Positions 1-7,711 are shown, counted from the first letter of the stretch. The stretch: 14,343 nucleotides of DNA from Pseudomonadota bacterium (GCA_030596145.1 JAUVKS010000025.1:1-14343), one strand, 5' to 3'. The notes: generated by a model not told the origin, from the sequence alone. Numbers and translations: made by a program.

Positions 1-834
1 TTCATAGTTGGCATCCGACATCCTGCACAAGGGAAGTCTCAACTCATATTCAATCTTTCCCATCATGGCGAGGGCGGCCTTCGATGGAACGGGATTGGTC
101 TCGAAAAAGAGTGCATCCATAAGGGGACGCATTTTATAATGAAGTTCTTTTGCCTTCTTCATATCGCCCGCTTCGAAAGCATCGATCAGGCCCGCCATAT
201 CAGCCGGTGCCACATTCGAAGTAACGGAAATTACTCCCCTACCGCCCACGGCAAGAATGGGAAAAACTGTAAAATCATCTCCCGAGATAACAGCAAAATC
301 ATCGTCGCAAAGTTCGATTATTTTTGTAATCTGCTTCAGATCCGCCGTAGCCTCCTTTACACCAACAATATTGCTGATCTTGGACAGGCGTGCATTCGTC
401 TCCGGCAAGAGATTCGTCCCTGTTCTACTTGGAACATTATACAAAATGATAGGAATCGGCACTTCCTCGGCCACCTTTTTATAGTGCTGATAGAGCCCCT
501 CTTGTGTCGGTCTGTTGTAATAAGGTGTTACCATCAGAGCGCCATCCGCCCCCACCTCATGGGCATGCTTGGTTAGTCTTATCGCCTCTTTAGTATTGTT
601 AGATCCGGTACCAGCAATGACTGGCACTCTTTTGTTAACCGCATCTATAACGATCTCAATAACCCTATCATGCTCTTCATGGGACAGGGTAGCAGACTCA
701 CCCGTTGTACCGCAGGGAACTATACCGTCAGTTCCATTTTCTATCTGAAACTCGACAAGTCCCCTCAACGCCTCCTCGTCTACCTCTCCATTTTTGAGAG
801 GCGTGACAATCGCCACTATTGCTCCCTTAAACAT
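1..834 (-). CDS. dapA: 4-hydroxy-tetrahydrodipicolinate synthase, 3' end cut by window edge
   Basis: DapA condenses pyruvate with aspartate semialdehyde, the first committed step to diaminopimelate and lysine, in the cytoplasm. Translating the minus strand from the ATG at 834-832 gives 278 codons with no stop up to base 1; the family is usually about 290-300 residues, so only the last dozen or so are missing. It is a TIM-barrel protein with the N-terminal MFKGAIVAIVTP, the GTTGES loop (residues 42-47, Thr43/Thr44), PYYNRP (Tyr106), YNVPSRTG (Tyr132, Arg137) and the Schiff-base lysine in VGVKEAT (Lys160). A strong ribosome site, AAGGAGGAGA, lies just before the ATG and fixes the start. It follows lysA by 116 bp on the same strand. 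dapB would be expected next, but it is outside the window. Identification is secure because all catalytic residues are present. Confidence 0.97.
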   Translation of the reverse strand, partial: MFKGAIVAIVTPLKNGEVDEEALRGLVEFQIENGTDGIVPCGTTGESATLSHEEHDRVIEIVIDAVNKRVPVIAGTGSNNTKEAIRLTKHAHEVGADGALMVTPYYNRPTQEGLYQHYKKVAEEVPIPIILYNVPSRTGTNLLPETNARLSKISNIVGVKEATADLKQITKIIELCDDDFAVISGDDFTVFPILAVGGRGVISVTSNVAPADMAGLIDAFEAGDMKKAKELHYKMRPLMDALFFETNPVPSKAALAMMGKIEYELRLPLCRMSDANYE

Positions 835-937
835 AACTCTCCTCCTTCTATTTGTTATCTTCTATGATTGCGCAATCTCCCGTTAAGGAAAAGTTTACGG
901 CGAACCGGCAGGGTTGCATGGACAAACCTTAGTTGAT

Positions 938-955
938 GGCAATGCCCACCCTACA
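938..955. repeat. Dispersed-repeat fragment at the lysA stop codon
   Basis: Read on the minus strand this is TGTAGGGTGGGCATTGCC, which folds weakly (TGGGCA/TTGCCA). It matches a short motif I recognise as recurring in intergenic regions of many environmental bacterial genomes. The lysA stop codon (TAG, 953-951) lies inside it. There is only one copy in this window, so its repeat status rests on recall. The rest of the 116-bp lysA-dapA gap shows nothing except the dapA ribosome site. Confidence 0.45.
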
Positions 956-2222
956 ACTCGGCACTTTCATATAGAAATGCCGGTATCTCTTCCCCTCTGA
1001 TCAGATCAGAATAGTCCTCTCTTTCCCTTATAACATAATACCGATCATCCTTTACCAGAACCTCGGGCACTTTGGGTCTTGAATTATAATTTGATGCCAT
1101 GGTAAAACCGTAAGCACCGGCACTCATTACCGCAACAAGCTCTCCATTATTTAGCCTGGGAATTTTCCTCCCCTTTGCCAGAAAATCGCCCGACTCACAA
1201 ATCGGCCCAACAACATCGGCAAGAAAACTTTCCCTGTCCTTCAATATAACAGGCTGAATGTGGTGATATGAATCATAGAGGCTTGGACGTATCAAATCGT
1301 TCATCCCTGCATCCACAATGACAAAGTTTTTGTCGTCGCTACTCTTGGTGTAAAGTACTCTGGAAACCAATATTCCTGCATTGCCAACGATTACCCTTCC
1401 AGGTTCAAATATAAAAGTGCACTCAATATCCTTTGAGGCATCAATAATCGCCCTTGCATACTCCTGAGGATGAGGGGGGGTTTCCTGATCATATGTAATA
1501 CCGAGACCGCCACCAAGGTCAAGATATTTTATCCCGATACCCTCCTCCCTGAGAAGATATATCAGCTTCTTTAGGCGACCCAGGGCGTCCACAAAGGGAG
1601 AAATCTCTGTTATCTGAGAGCCTATGTGGCAATCTATCCCTATAATATCGACATGGTCCAGTTTCTTAGCCTGGCGGTACTCATCTAAAGATCTCTCAAT
1701 GTCTATTCCAAACTTGTTTTCCTTGAGACCGGTCGATATATGAGGGTGCGTCATCGGATCAACATTCGGGTTTATCCGCAAGGAAATCCCCGCTTTTTTA
1801 CCCATCCTCCCCGCGCAGTCATTTATAGCCTCAAGCTCTTGGGAAGATTCAACATTAAACATGAGTATCCCGGATCTGAGGGCATATTCTATTTCATCCG
1901 TTCTCTTTCCAACACCGGAATAAACCACCTTTTCAGGATCAACGCCTGCCTTAAGTGCGCGATACAGCTCACCCCCGGAAACAACATCCGCCCCTCCACC
2001 CTCGTTTATGAATATCCTGAGTATTGCCGTGTTGGAATTGGACTTGACGGAAAAACAGGTGATATGTGGAATGTCGGCAAAGGCTTCCTCAAAGACGCGA
2101 AAATGACGCGTCAGGGTTCTATGGCTGTACAGATAAAACGGCGTACCAAGCTCATCCGCAACCTCATCAACGGGCACTTCTTCACACCAGAGCTTATTGT
2201 CTATGTAGTTGAAGTAATCCAT
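951..2222 (-). CDS. lysA: Diaminopimelate decarboxylase
   Basis: LysA is a PLP enzyme that decarboxylates meso-diaminopimelate to lysine, the last step of the pathway that DapA starts. The 423-residue product has the fold-III layout. An N-terminal barrel carries the PLP lysine in CFSVKSNSN (Lys60), HIGSQI (199-204), the glycine loop GGGLGI (237-242) and EPGR (273-276). The C-terminal beta domain has CESGD (Cys342, catalytic, from the partner subunit) and SAGAYGFTMASNYNSRP (Tyr371). Length is normal. The start is the ATG at 2222-2220; its ribosome site is weak (GGTG about 8 bases upstream), and the nearest upstream ATG runs straight into a stop. The 135-bp gap before it holds hairpins that could act as an attenuator. 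Its last codon and stop fall inside a small repeat. Linkage to dapA supports the lysine role. Confidence 0.97.
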   Translation of the reverse strand: MDYFNYIDNKLWCEEVPVDEVADELGTPFYLYSHRTLTRHFRVFEEAFADIPHITCFSVKSNSNTAILRIFINEGGGADVVSGGELYRALKAGVDPEKVVYSGVGKRTDEIEYALRSGILMFNVESSQELEAINDCAGRMGKKAGISLRINPNVDPMTHPHISTGLKENKFGIDIERSLDEYRQAKKLDHVDIIGIDCHIGSQITEISPFVDALGRLKKLIYLLREEGIGIKYLDLGGGLGITYDQETPPHPQEYARAIIDASKDIECTFIFEPGRVIVGNAGILVSRVLYTKSSDDKNFVIVDAGMNDLIRPSLYDSYHHIQPVILKDRESFLADVVGPICESGDFLAKGRKIPRLNNGELVAVMSAGAYGFTMASNYNSRPKVPEVLVKDDRYYVIREREDYSDLIRGEEIPAFLYESAEL

Positions 2223-2256
2223 AGTTACACCATGAAACCTTTGAAAAACATTAAAA

Positions 2257-2298
2257 TCCCCCTTTTGTAAAGGGGGAGATAAGGTCCTCCCCTTTTTT
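2257..2298. repeat. C5/G5 palindrome with overlapping second hairpin upstream of lysA
   Basis: TCCCCCTTT (2257-2265) and AAAGGGGGA (2269-2277) form a perfect 9-bp stem with a 3-base loop. The same G-run can instead pair with CTCCCC at 2287-2292. On the minus strand the first stem is followed by TTTTAATGTTTTT and lies about 35 bases before the lysA ATG, so it could be a terminator or attenuator. On the plus strand the second stem is followed by TTTTTT. The C5T3/A3G5 palindrome is also a common dispersed repeat in environmental genomes, so insertion is an alternative explanation. Confidence 0.55.
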
Positions 2299-2318
2299 AT
2301 TCTTTGTGCCTTTGGTAC
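2299..2318. repeat. Octamer repeat, copy 1 (TTTGTGCC type)
   Basis: ATTC is followed by TTTGTGCC (2303-2310) and a degenerate unit TTTGGTAC (2311-2318). The ten bases ATTCTTTGTG begin this copy and the copies at 5518 and 12321. It runs directly into the GTACGGG palindrome that starts at 2315. Confidence 0.5.
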
Positions 2319-2342
2319 GGGTGTATTGCTATACGCCCCTAC
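2315..2342. repeat. Palindromic repeat GGGYGTAT/ATACGCCC, copy 1
   Basis: GGGTGTAT (2319-2326) pairs with ATACGCCC (2331-2338) around a TGCT loop, with one G-U pair. The 28 bases 2315-2342 match 8711-8738 at 26 positions, so this is a real dispersed repeat within the window. It ends 15 bases downstream of the lipoprotein stop codon (in the direction of transcription). Confidence 0.75.
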
Positions 2343-2357
2343 ATACCCGAGTAGTTA

Positions 2358-2813
2358 CTAATATTTAATTTCCGCAATATTCGACCCACCACTACAATAG
2401 CCGGAAGAATCACACGTCACAACTTTATAAGAATACAAACACCCGGCCTTTACGCTTGGATCATGATAACTTATACCTCTTTCCCCTTCCCTCATAAGTT
2501 TTGGATCTTTGGAGAAAAGATCAGCAATCAGAGAATATTTACGCGGACAGCCTGGACAACTGTCACCTTCTATTTCGAGTTCACTTCTATATATCTTAAA
2601 TTCGGCAACATCAACATTATTTCCAGCTACACTCCAATTAAGAACAACCCCACCTTCGGTAATTTTGACACTGAGATCGGAAATCGCCGCCGGTATTTTA
2701 ATCTCCGGCGGAACAGGATTGGCCTTTTTACCGCAACCAGGACAGAAGACCGTCAGAAAAAAGACCACCGTTATCAAGAAAGCAGTCCGCAATTTGTTCG
2801 TTCTAATAGTCAA
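2358..2813 (-). CDS. Small lipoprotein with one fibronectin type III domain
   Basis: The 151-residue product starts with a basic N-terminus and a hydrophobic segment (about residues 11-24) ending in CPGC-GKK. Cys27 is the probable lipidated residue, although the -3 position is Cys instead of the usual Leu, so lipoprotein processing is likely but not certain. A proline-rich linker (NPVPPEIKIP, 32-41) leads to a single FN3-like beta-sandwich (about 42-151) with the WSVAG, EFKIYRSE and YSYKVVTCD strands. Five cysteines in the mature domain (86, 89, 125, 134, 140) could form disulfides, consistent with export. The start is TTG at 2813-2811: AGGAGG sits six bases upstream and no ATG is well placed. 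A lipoprotein of this type between argH and lysA is something I recall from Geobacter and other Desulfobacterota. Function is unknown, and it is not an obvious amino-acid enzyme. Confidence 0.85.
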   Translation of the reverse strand: MTIRTNKLRTAFLITVVFFLTVFCPGCGKKANPVPPEIKIPAAISDLSVKITEGGVVLNWSVAGNNVDVAEFKIYRSELEIEGDSCPGCPRKYSLIADLFSKDPKLMREGERGISYHDPSVKAGCLYSYKVVTCDSSGYCSGGSNIAEIKY

Positions 2814-2846
2814 CTACACCCTCCTAAATTAGCTCAAAGCCATACG

Positions 2847-2870
2847 GCAGCCCTGAAGGGCTGCACTACA
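2847..2870. repeat. Hairpin repeat GCAGCCC-TGAA-GGGCTGC, copy 1
   Basis: A perfect 7-bp stem (2847-2853 with 2858-2864) and 4-base loop are followed by ACTACA. It matches 8673-8696 at 22 of 24 positions. It lies eight bases beyond the argH stop codon and could act as an intercistronic mRNA stem, but no U-run follows it on the minus strand. Confidence 0.75.
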
Positions 2871-2878
2871 TTTTGCCT

Positions 2879-4261
2879 TTAGCCTTTAGCCTGCTTCTCA
2901 ATCTCTTTAATCCTCTTCAGAACGATTTTTCTGGCCGTACCGCCATAGCTGCTTCTTGAGTTGACTGAATCTTCCGCTGTCAAATATTTATAGACATCTT
3001 CGCCAAAACCGGGAGAAAACTTCCTAAATTCTTCGATGGACAGAGCAGGCAGTTCTTTGTTCTTCTCGATACAATAACCCACAAGACGTCCCACTATCCC
3101 GTGTGATTCCCTGAAGGGAACACCCTTCATCACTAAATAATCGGCAACATCCGTGGCCGTGGAAAACCCTCCGGCGGCGGCCTCCAGCATCCTTTCCCTG
3201 TTAAATTTCAGCTTCCCGACCATCCCCGACAAGATATGAAGGCATCCCTTAACTGTATCAACCGTATCAAAGAGCGGCTCCTTGTCCTCCTGCATGTCCC
3301 TGTTGTAAGACATGGGAAGCCCCTTCATCACGGTCAAAAGAGAAACCAGGTTTCCATAAATACGACCCGTCTTCCCTCTGATTAACTCGGCAACATCAGG
3401 ATTTTTCTTCTGGGGCATGATACTGCTCCCCGTGGTAAAAGAATCGGATATCTCCACAAAACCGAACTCACCACTTGACCAGATAATAAGATCTTCACAA
3501 AAGCGGCTCATGTGCATCATCAAAAGAGAGGCATCAAAGATTAATTCGGCCACAAAGTCCCGGTCGGAGACGGCATCCATACTATTTTCAGCAATTTTTG
3601 GGAATTTCAACAGTTCAGCCACATACTCCCGGTCAATCGGAAGAGAAGTGCCGGCAAGTGCTGCAGAACCCAAAGACATAATATTGATCCTGTCGTAACA
3701 CTCCTTCAGCCTATCCTCGTCCCGATGCAGCATCTCCCGGTAAGCAAGGAGATAATGGGACAAAAGTATCGGCTGCGCCTTTTGCAGGTGAGTGTAACCG
3801 GGGAGGATGGTGTTAATCTCGTTCTTTGCCACCCTCAGGATAGAAGACTTAAGAACTCCCACCAAATCCAGTATCCCCTCAACCTCATCCCTGAGGTAAA
3901 GCCTCATGTCGAGGGACACTTGATCATTTCTACTTCTGCCGGTATGGAGCTTCTCACCCGCCTTTCCAACACGATCTATAAGCGCTTTCTCAACGGCCAT
4001 GTGTATATCTTCAAGATCGGGTGAATAATCAAATTCGCCAGCCTCAATATCACCCAAAATACCCTCCAGGCCGGAAACTATCTCCTTTTCTTCTTCTGGA
4101 GAAATGAGCCCCTGCATGGCAAGCATTTTACAGTGCGCAATACTGCCTTCGATATCATATCGATAGAGCCGTTTATCAAACTTAATGGAGGCGGTAAACT
4201 CCTCTACCAGCTTGTCAGTGGGCTGATTGAATCTGCCACTCCAGGGTTTTTTGTCAACCAT
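2879..4261 (-). CDS. argH: Argininosuccinate lyase
   Basis: ArgH splits argininosuccinate into arginine and fumarate, the last step of arginine synthesis. It is cytoplasmic and normally a homotetramer. The 460-residue length is typical. It starts KPWSGRF (5-11) and has the three conserved regions of the fumarase/aspartase superfamily: TGRSRNDQ (107-114), GYTHLQKAQP (155-164, His158) and the signature GSSIMPQKKNPD (278-289), whose flexible loop holds the catalytic serine. The ATG at 4261-4259 follows GTAGGAATA. Only 17 bp separate it from argG, whose product is its substrate, so the two are almost certainly co-transcribed. The last codons (Ala-Lys-Gly-stop) lie in a GGCTAAA tandem heptamer, and the 15 bases around the stop are identical to those at the argG stop. 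Confidence 0.98.
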   Translation of the reverse strand: MVDKKPWSGRFNQPTDKLVEEFTASIKFDKRLYRYDIEGSIAHCKMLAMQGLISPEEEKEIVSGLEGILGDIEAGEFDYSPDLEDIHMAVEKALIDRVGKAGEKLHTGRSRNDQVSLDMRLYLRDEVEGILDLVGVLKSSILRVAKNEINTILPGYTHLQKAQPILLSHYLLAYREMLHRDEDRLKECYDRINIMSLGSAALAGTSLPIDREYVAELLKFPKIAENSMDAVSDRDFVAELIFDASLLMMHMSRFCEDLIIWSSGEFGFVEISDSFTTGSSIMPQKKNPDVAELIRGKTGRIYGNLVSLLTVMKGLPMSYNRDMQEDKEPLFDTVDTVKGCLHILSGMVGKLKFNRERMLEAAAGGFSTATDVADYLVMKGVPFRESHGIVGRLVGYCIEKNKELPALSIEEFRKFSPGFGEDVYKYLTAEDSVNSRSSYGGTARKIVLKRIKEIEKQAKG

Positions 4262-4272
4262 TATTCCTACCC

Positions 4273-4287
4273 TTGCCTTTAGCCTTT
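4273..4287. repeat. 15-base direct repeat across argG stop (also at argH stop)
   Basis: TTGCCTTTAGCCTTT here is identical to 2873-2887, and in both places it contains the stop codon (TAA on the minus strand) at the same offset. At argH it extends into a GCCTTTA tandem heptamer. The genes end in the same Lys-Gly-stop but are otherwise unrelated. Confidence 0.6.
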
Positions 4288-5484
4288 TATTAATCGTTGT
4301 ATTTTTAATCTCAACGCATTGAGCTTGATAAAACCGGTGGCGTCTTTCTGATTGTAGACTTCATCCTTATCAAAGGTGGCGATGTCCTCTCTATACAGAG
4401 AGTTTGGCGATTTTCTCCCTACCACGATACAGTTGCCTTTGTACAATTTAAGGCGGGCCGTCCCCGTGACATTTTCCTGTGTCTCATCAACCATCTTCTG
4501 CATCAGCTTCATCTCAGGTGAATACCAGAACCCATTATAAACAAGCTGCGCGTACTTGGGAACAAGCGAATCCCTCATGAGCATAACTTCTCTGTCCATG
4601 GTAATCGACTCCACCGCACGATGAGCGGCCCAGAGAACGGTACCTCCCGGTGTCTCATAAACCCCTCTCGATTTCATTCCCACAAAGCGGTTTTCAACCA
4701 TATCCACTCTGCCGATACCATTGGCTCCAGCCAGTTCGTTCAGATGATCCAAGAGTTCTGCAGGGCTCATCTTCACACCATCAACCGCAACCGGGTTTCC
4801 CTTCTCAAAATTTAGCTCCACATAGGTCGGAACATCCGGGGCTGCCTCCGGGGACACGGTCAGGACAAACATATCTTCTTCCGGTTCAACCCAGGGGTCT
4901 TCCAGAGTCCCTCCCTCATGGGAGAGATGCAGAATGTTTCTGTCTTCACTGTACGGCTTTTCCTTCGTTATGGTAATCGGGATATTAAATTTTTCGGCAT
5001 AATCGATCATCGATTCCCTTGAATGCAGAGTCCAGTTATCATCTCTCCAGGCGGATATGATCTTTATATCCGGATTGAGGGCCGCATATGTCAGCTCAAA
5101 TCTTACCTGATCGTTCCCTTTGCCCGTGGCGCCATGGCATACGGCATCCGCACCCTCTTTCTCGGCAATCTCGATCTGCCTTTTTGCTATGAGTGGTCTG
5201 GCAAGGGAAGTTCCCAAAAGATATGTTCCCTCATATATTGCACTGGCCCGAAGAGCCGGAAAGACGAAGTCACTTACGAACTCTTCCTGCAAATTATCAA
5301 TATATATCTTCCCGGCACCGGTATTGATGGCCTTTTCCTCAAGACCATCCAGTTCCTCCTTCTGCCCCAGATCGGCCGCGAAGGCAACAACTTCACAATT
5401 GTAGGTCTCAATCAACCATTTCAGGATAACCGAGGTATCCAATCCCCCGGAATAGGCCAGAACAACCTTTTTAATACCTTTCAT
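4279..5484 (-). CDS. argG: Argininosuccinate synthase
   Basis: ArgG joins citrulline and aspartate, with ATP going to AMP and PPi, to make argininosuccinate. The 401-residue product matches the short bacterial type. The ATP-pyrophosphatase P-loop AYSGGLDTS is at residues 10-18, and the citrulline/aspartate-binding CHGATGKGNDQVRFE at 116-130. The synthetase domain follows with SRGVYETPGGT and the C-terminal oligomerisation helix. The ATG at 5484-5482 is preceded by GGAGG with a spacer of about 11 bases, mostly T-rich. It lies 72 bp after argF, with a TTTGTGCC octamer repeat in the gap, and 17 bp before argH. The order argF-argG-argH follows the reaction order. Confidence 0.98.
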   Translation of the reverse strand: MKGIKKVVLAYSGGLDTSVILKWLIETYNCEVVAFAADLGQKEELDGLEEKAINTGAGKIYIDNLQEEFVSDFVFPALRASAIYEGTYLLGTSLARPLIAKRQIEIAEKEGADAVCHGATGKGNDQVRFELTYAALNPDIKIISAWRDDNWTLHSRESMIDYAEKFNIPITITKEKPYSEDRNILHLSHEGGTLEDPWVEPEEDMFVLTVSPEAAPDVPTYVELNFEKGNPVAVDGVKMSPAELLDHLNELAGANGIGRVDMVENRFVGMKSRGVYETPGGTVLWAAHRAVESITMDREVMLMRDSLVPKYAQLVYNGFWYSPEMKLMQKMVDETQENVTGTARLKLYKGNCIVVGRKSPNSLYREDIATFDKDEVYNQKDATGFIKLNALRLKIQRLIKG

Positions 5485-5517
5485 CTAAAAAAATTCCTCC
5501 GTAAATCCCCGTTTTTC

Positions 5518-5556
5518 ATTCTTTGTGCCTCTGTACCTTTGTCACTTTGTGCCTCC
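5518..5556. repeat. Octamer repeat, copy 2 (four TTTGTGCC units)
   Basis: Four consecutive 8-base units follow ATTC: TTTGTGCC (5522-5529), TCTGTACC, TTTGTCAC and TTTGTGCC (5546-5553). The array ends three bases from the argF stop codon. The same array type occurs at 2299 and 12321. On the minus strand it reads as a purine-rich CACAAAG series and forms no strong hairpin. Confidence 0.75.
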
Positions 5557-6459
5557 TCACATCAACATTTCCATAATCGCCTTCTGAACATGAAGACGAT
5601 TTTCCGCCTGATCCACCACCACCGAGCGGGGACTGTCTATCACCTCGTCGGTTATCTCCTCTCCCCGGTGGGCGGGAAGACAGTGCATTACAATAGCATC
5701 ATCTTTGGCATAACTGACCAATGCTCCATTTACCTGATAATCCTTAAACACCTCTACCCTTTCCTCATGTTCATCTTCCTGTCCCATACTGGCCCATACA
5801 TCTGTATAAATCACATCGGCATCTTTCGCGGCATCAGATGGATTGCGATAGAGATTTACATTGCCTTCCTTCATTCCCCTCTCAAGAATAGCTTCATCAG
5901 GATCATATCCTGCGGGACAGGCAAGTGTGAACTGAAAGGGCAGTCTTGCAGCGGCATTTATCCAGGAGTTTGCCACATTGTTTCCATCACCGATGTAAGC
6001 AATCTTCAGGCCATCATATTCTCCCTTCTTCTCTATAATAGTAAAAAGATCACCCAATATCTGGCATGGATGCAGGAGGTCCGTTAAGCCGTTTATGACC
6101 GGAACAGTCGCATGTCTGGCAAATTCATCAACCAACTCCTGAGAAAATGTCCTGAGCAGAATACCGTCTAAATATCTGGACATTATGCTTGCGGTATCGG
6201 CAACGGTTTCACCCCTCCCTAATTGTATGTCACGCTTGCTGAGGAATATGGCCGTTCCTCCCAACTGATGCATGCCTACCTCAAAGGAAAGCCTCGTCCT
6301 CGTCGATGATTTCTCAAATATCATCCCGAGGGTTTTTCCCCTCAAAGGCGTATGGTGTTCCCCATACGTCAGCATCTTTTTCAGACTTTTGGCCCTTTCA
6401 AATATCTCACCGAAAGCAGCCTTCTCAAGATCGTAAATACTTAAAAGATCCTTTTTCAT
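5557..6459 (-). CDS. argF: Ornithine carbamoyltransferase
   Basis: ArgF transfers the carbamoyl group to ornithine, giving citrulline for ArgG. The 300-residue product is the normal length for a trimer-forming anabolic enzyme. Carbamoyl-phosphate motifs are complete: STRTR (52-56), HPCQ (130-133) and HCLPAHRG (259-266, with the catalytic Cys260). The ornithine loop is present as VWASMGQ (221-227, SMG), which separates it from aspartate transcarbamylase and from acetylornithine carbamoyltransferase. The ATG overlaps the argD stop codon by one base (TGATG), the usual sign of translational coupling. It is followed by a repeat and then argG. Confidence 0.98.
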   Translation of the reverse strand: MKKDLLSIYDLEKAAFGEIFERAKSLKKMLTYGEHHTPLRGKTLGMIFEKSSTRTRLSFEVGMHQLGGTAIFLSKRDIQLGRGETVADTASIMSRYLDGILLRTFSQELVDEFARHATVPVINGLTDLLHPCQILGDLFTIIEKKGEYDGLKIAYIGDGNNVANSWINAAARLPFQFTLACPAGYDPDEAILERGMKEGNVNLYRNPSDAAKDADVIYTDVWASMGQEDEHEERVEVFKDYQVNGALVSYAKDDAIVMHCLPAHRGEEITDEVIDSPRSVVVDQAENRLHVQKAIMEMLM

Positions 6460-7646
6460 CAGTCTTTCACCACCTCATCCAGCACACGAACGACCCTGTC
6501 AATATCCTCCACTGTTACAATCAGCGGAGGAACAAATCTCAGGATATTGCCGCATGTACAGTTTATCAATATCCCCCTGTCCCTGCACTCTTTTACAATA
6601 TCTTCACCTTCAATAGAAAGCTCAACACCGATTAGCAGACCTTTACCCCTCACTTCCTTGATGATGGAATTGTCTTTTTTCAGCTCGCCCAGTCTTTCAA
6701 GGAAATACGAACCCACCTTCTCACAGTTTCTCAACACTCCATCTTTAAGTAATGCCTCCATTACCGCGAGTCCAGCAGCCATCGCAAGCGGATTCCCGCC
6801 AAAGGTTGAAGCATGGTTTCCTGGAACAAAGGCGGAGGCGACCTTGTCGGTCGCCAGCATCGCCCCCACAGGAAATCCATTTCCCAAGGCCTTGGCCAAT
6901 GTCATAATGTCAGGCTCAATACCATATTTTTCATAAGCGAATAGAGTGCCCGTACGTCCCATACCCGTCTGAATCTCGTCCAGGATTAAAAGGAGCCCCT
7001 TATCGTCGCAGATTTTCCTGACTCCCTGCAGATAATCATCATCGGGAATTCTTATTCCCCCTTCGGCCTGAATCGGCTCTACCATAATTCCGCAGGTCTT
7101 TTCAGTTACGGCATTTTCCAGGGCGGAAAGATCGTTGAAGGGAACATATTTGAACCCTACCGGCAGCGGGGCGAAACCTTTCTGAAATTTCTCCTGCCCC
7201 GTCGCCGCAACAGTTGCAAGCGTTCGACCATGGAAAGAGTCCTCCATGGTAATTATCTCATATTTATTCCCATCCATATTTTCATGGGCATATTTCCGGG
7301 CAAGTTTAATCGCTGCCTCATTGGCCTCTGCACCACTGTTGCAGAAGAAGACCTTGTCGGCAAAGGAGTTTTCAACCAGAAGCCCGGCAAGCTTGATCTG
7401 CGGCTCAATATAATAGAGGTTTGAAATATGGGTCAGGGTTTCTGCCTGTTTTTTGATCGCCTCTACCACACTGAGATGGGAATGGCCAAGACTGCAAACA
7501 GCAATGCCGGCAACAAAATCGAGATATTCCTTCCCATCACTATCCCAGACCTTCGCTCCCAAACCCTTCACCAAGACTATTGGAATACGTTTGTAAGTTT
7601 CCATTATATTTTTATCAGAAAGTGCTATCAGTTTTCCAGTTGTCAT
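6459..7646 (-). CDS. argD: Acetylornithine aminotransferase
   Basis: ArgD is a class-III PLP aminotransferase that converts N-acetylglutamate semialdehyde to N-acetylornithine with glutamate as donor. The 395-residue protein has all class-III marks: NSGAEANE (103-110), FHGRT (138-142), LDEIQTGMGRTG (222-233, Asp223) and the PLP lysine in TLAKALGNGFPVGA (Lys252), then the phosphate loop STFGGNP (280-286). The ATG at 7646-7644 follows GAGGGG about ten bases upstream. Relatives can also use succinyl-diaminopimelate; with lysA and dapA nearby that is possible, but the sequence does not show it. It shares one base with argF and follows argB after a 78-bp gap containing a degraded C/G-run repeat. 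Confidence 0.96.
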   Translation of the reverse strand: MTTGKLIALSDKNIMETYKRIPIVLVKGLGAKVWDSDGKEYLDFVAGIAVCSLGHSHLSVVEAIKKQAETLTHISNLYYIEPQIKLAGLLVENSFADKVFFCNSGAEANEAAIKLARKYAHENMDGNKYEIITMEDSFHGRTLATVAATGQEKFQKGFAPLPVGFKYVPFNDLSALENAVTEKTCGIMVEPIQAEGGIRIPDDDYLQGVRKICDDKGLLLILDEIQTGMGRTGTLFAYEKYGIEPDIMTLAKALGNGFPVGAMLATDKVASAFVPGNHASTFGGNPLAMAAGLAVMEALLKDGVLRNCEKVGSYFLERLGELKKDNSIIKEVRGKGLLIGVELSIEGEDIVKECRDRGILINCTCGNILRFVPPLIVTVEDIDRVVRVLDEVVKD

Positions 7647-7670
7647 CCTGTCTCATCCCCTCATTATGAA

Positions 7671-7711
7671 AAAATCCTCACCCCGCCCTCCCCCTTTAAA
7701 AGGAAGGTTTT
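7671..7711. repeat. Degraded C-run/G-run intergenic repeat between argB and argD
   Basis: A run of C-rich sequence (CCTCACCCCGCCCTCCCCC) is followed by TTTAAAAGGAAGGTTTT. CCCCCTTT and AAAAGGAAGG form an imperfect stem resembling a decayed copy of the C5/G5 palindrome at 2257. It fills most of the 78-bp gap between argB and argD. The relation to 2257 is inferred from partial similarity only. Confidence 0.4.

Noticed and set aside
2223..2357. Lysine (L-box) riboswitch upstream of lysA
   Set aside because: The 135-bp gap is occupied by short repeats, and none of the conserved aptamer helices can be recognised.
5023..6087. 354-codon plus-strand open frame across argG and argF
   Set aside because: It lies entirely opposite two fully conserved genes and their gap, has no ribosome site and gives no recognisable protein motif.
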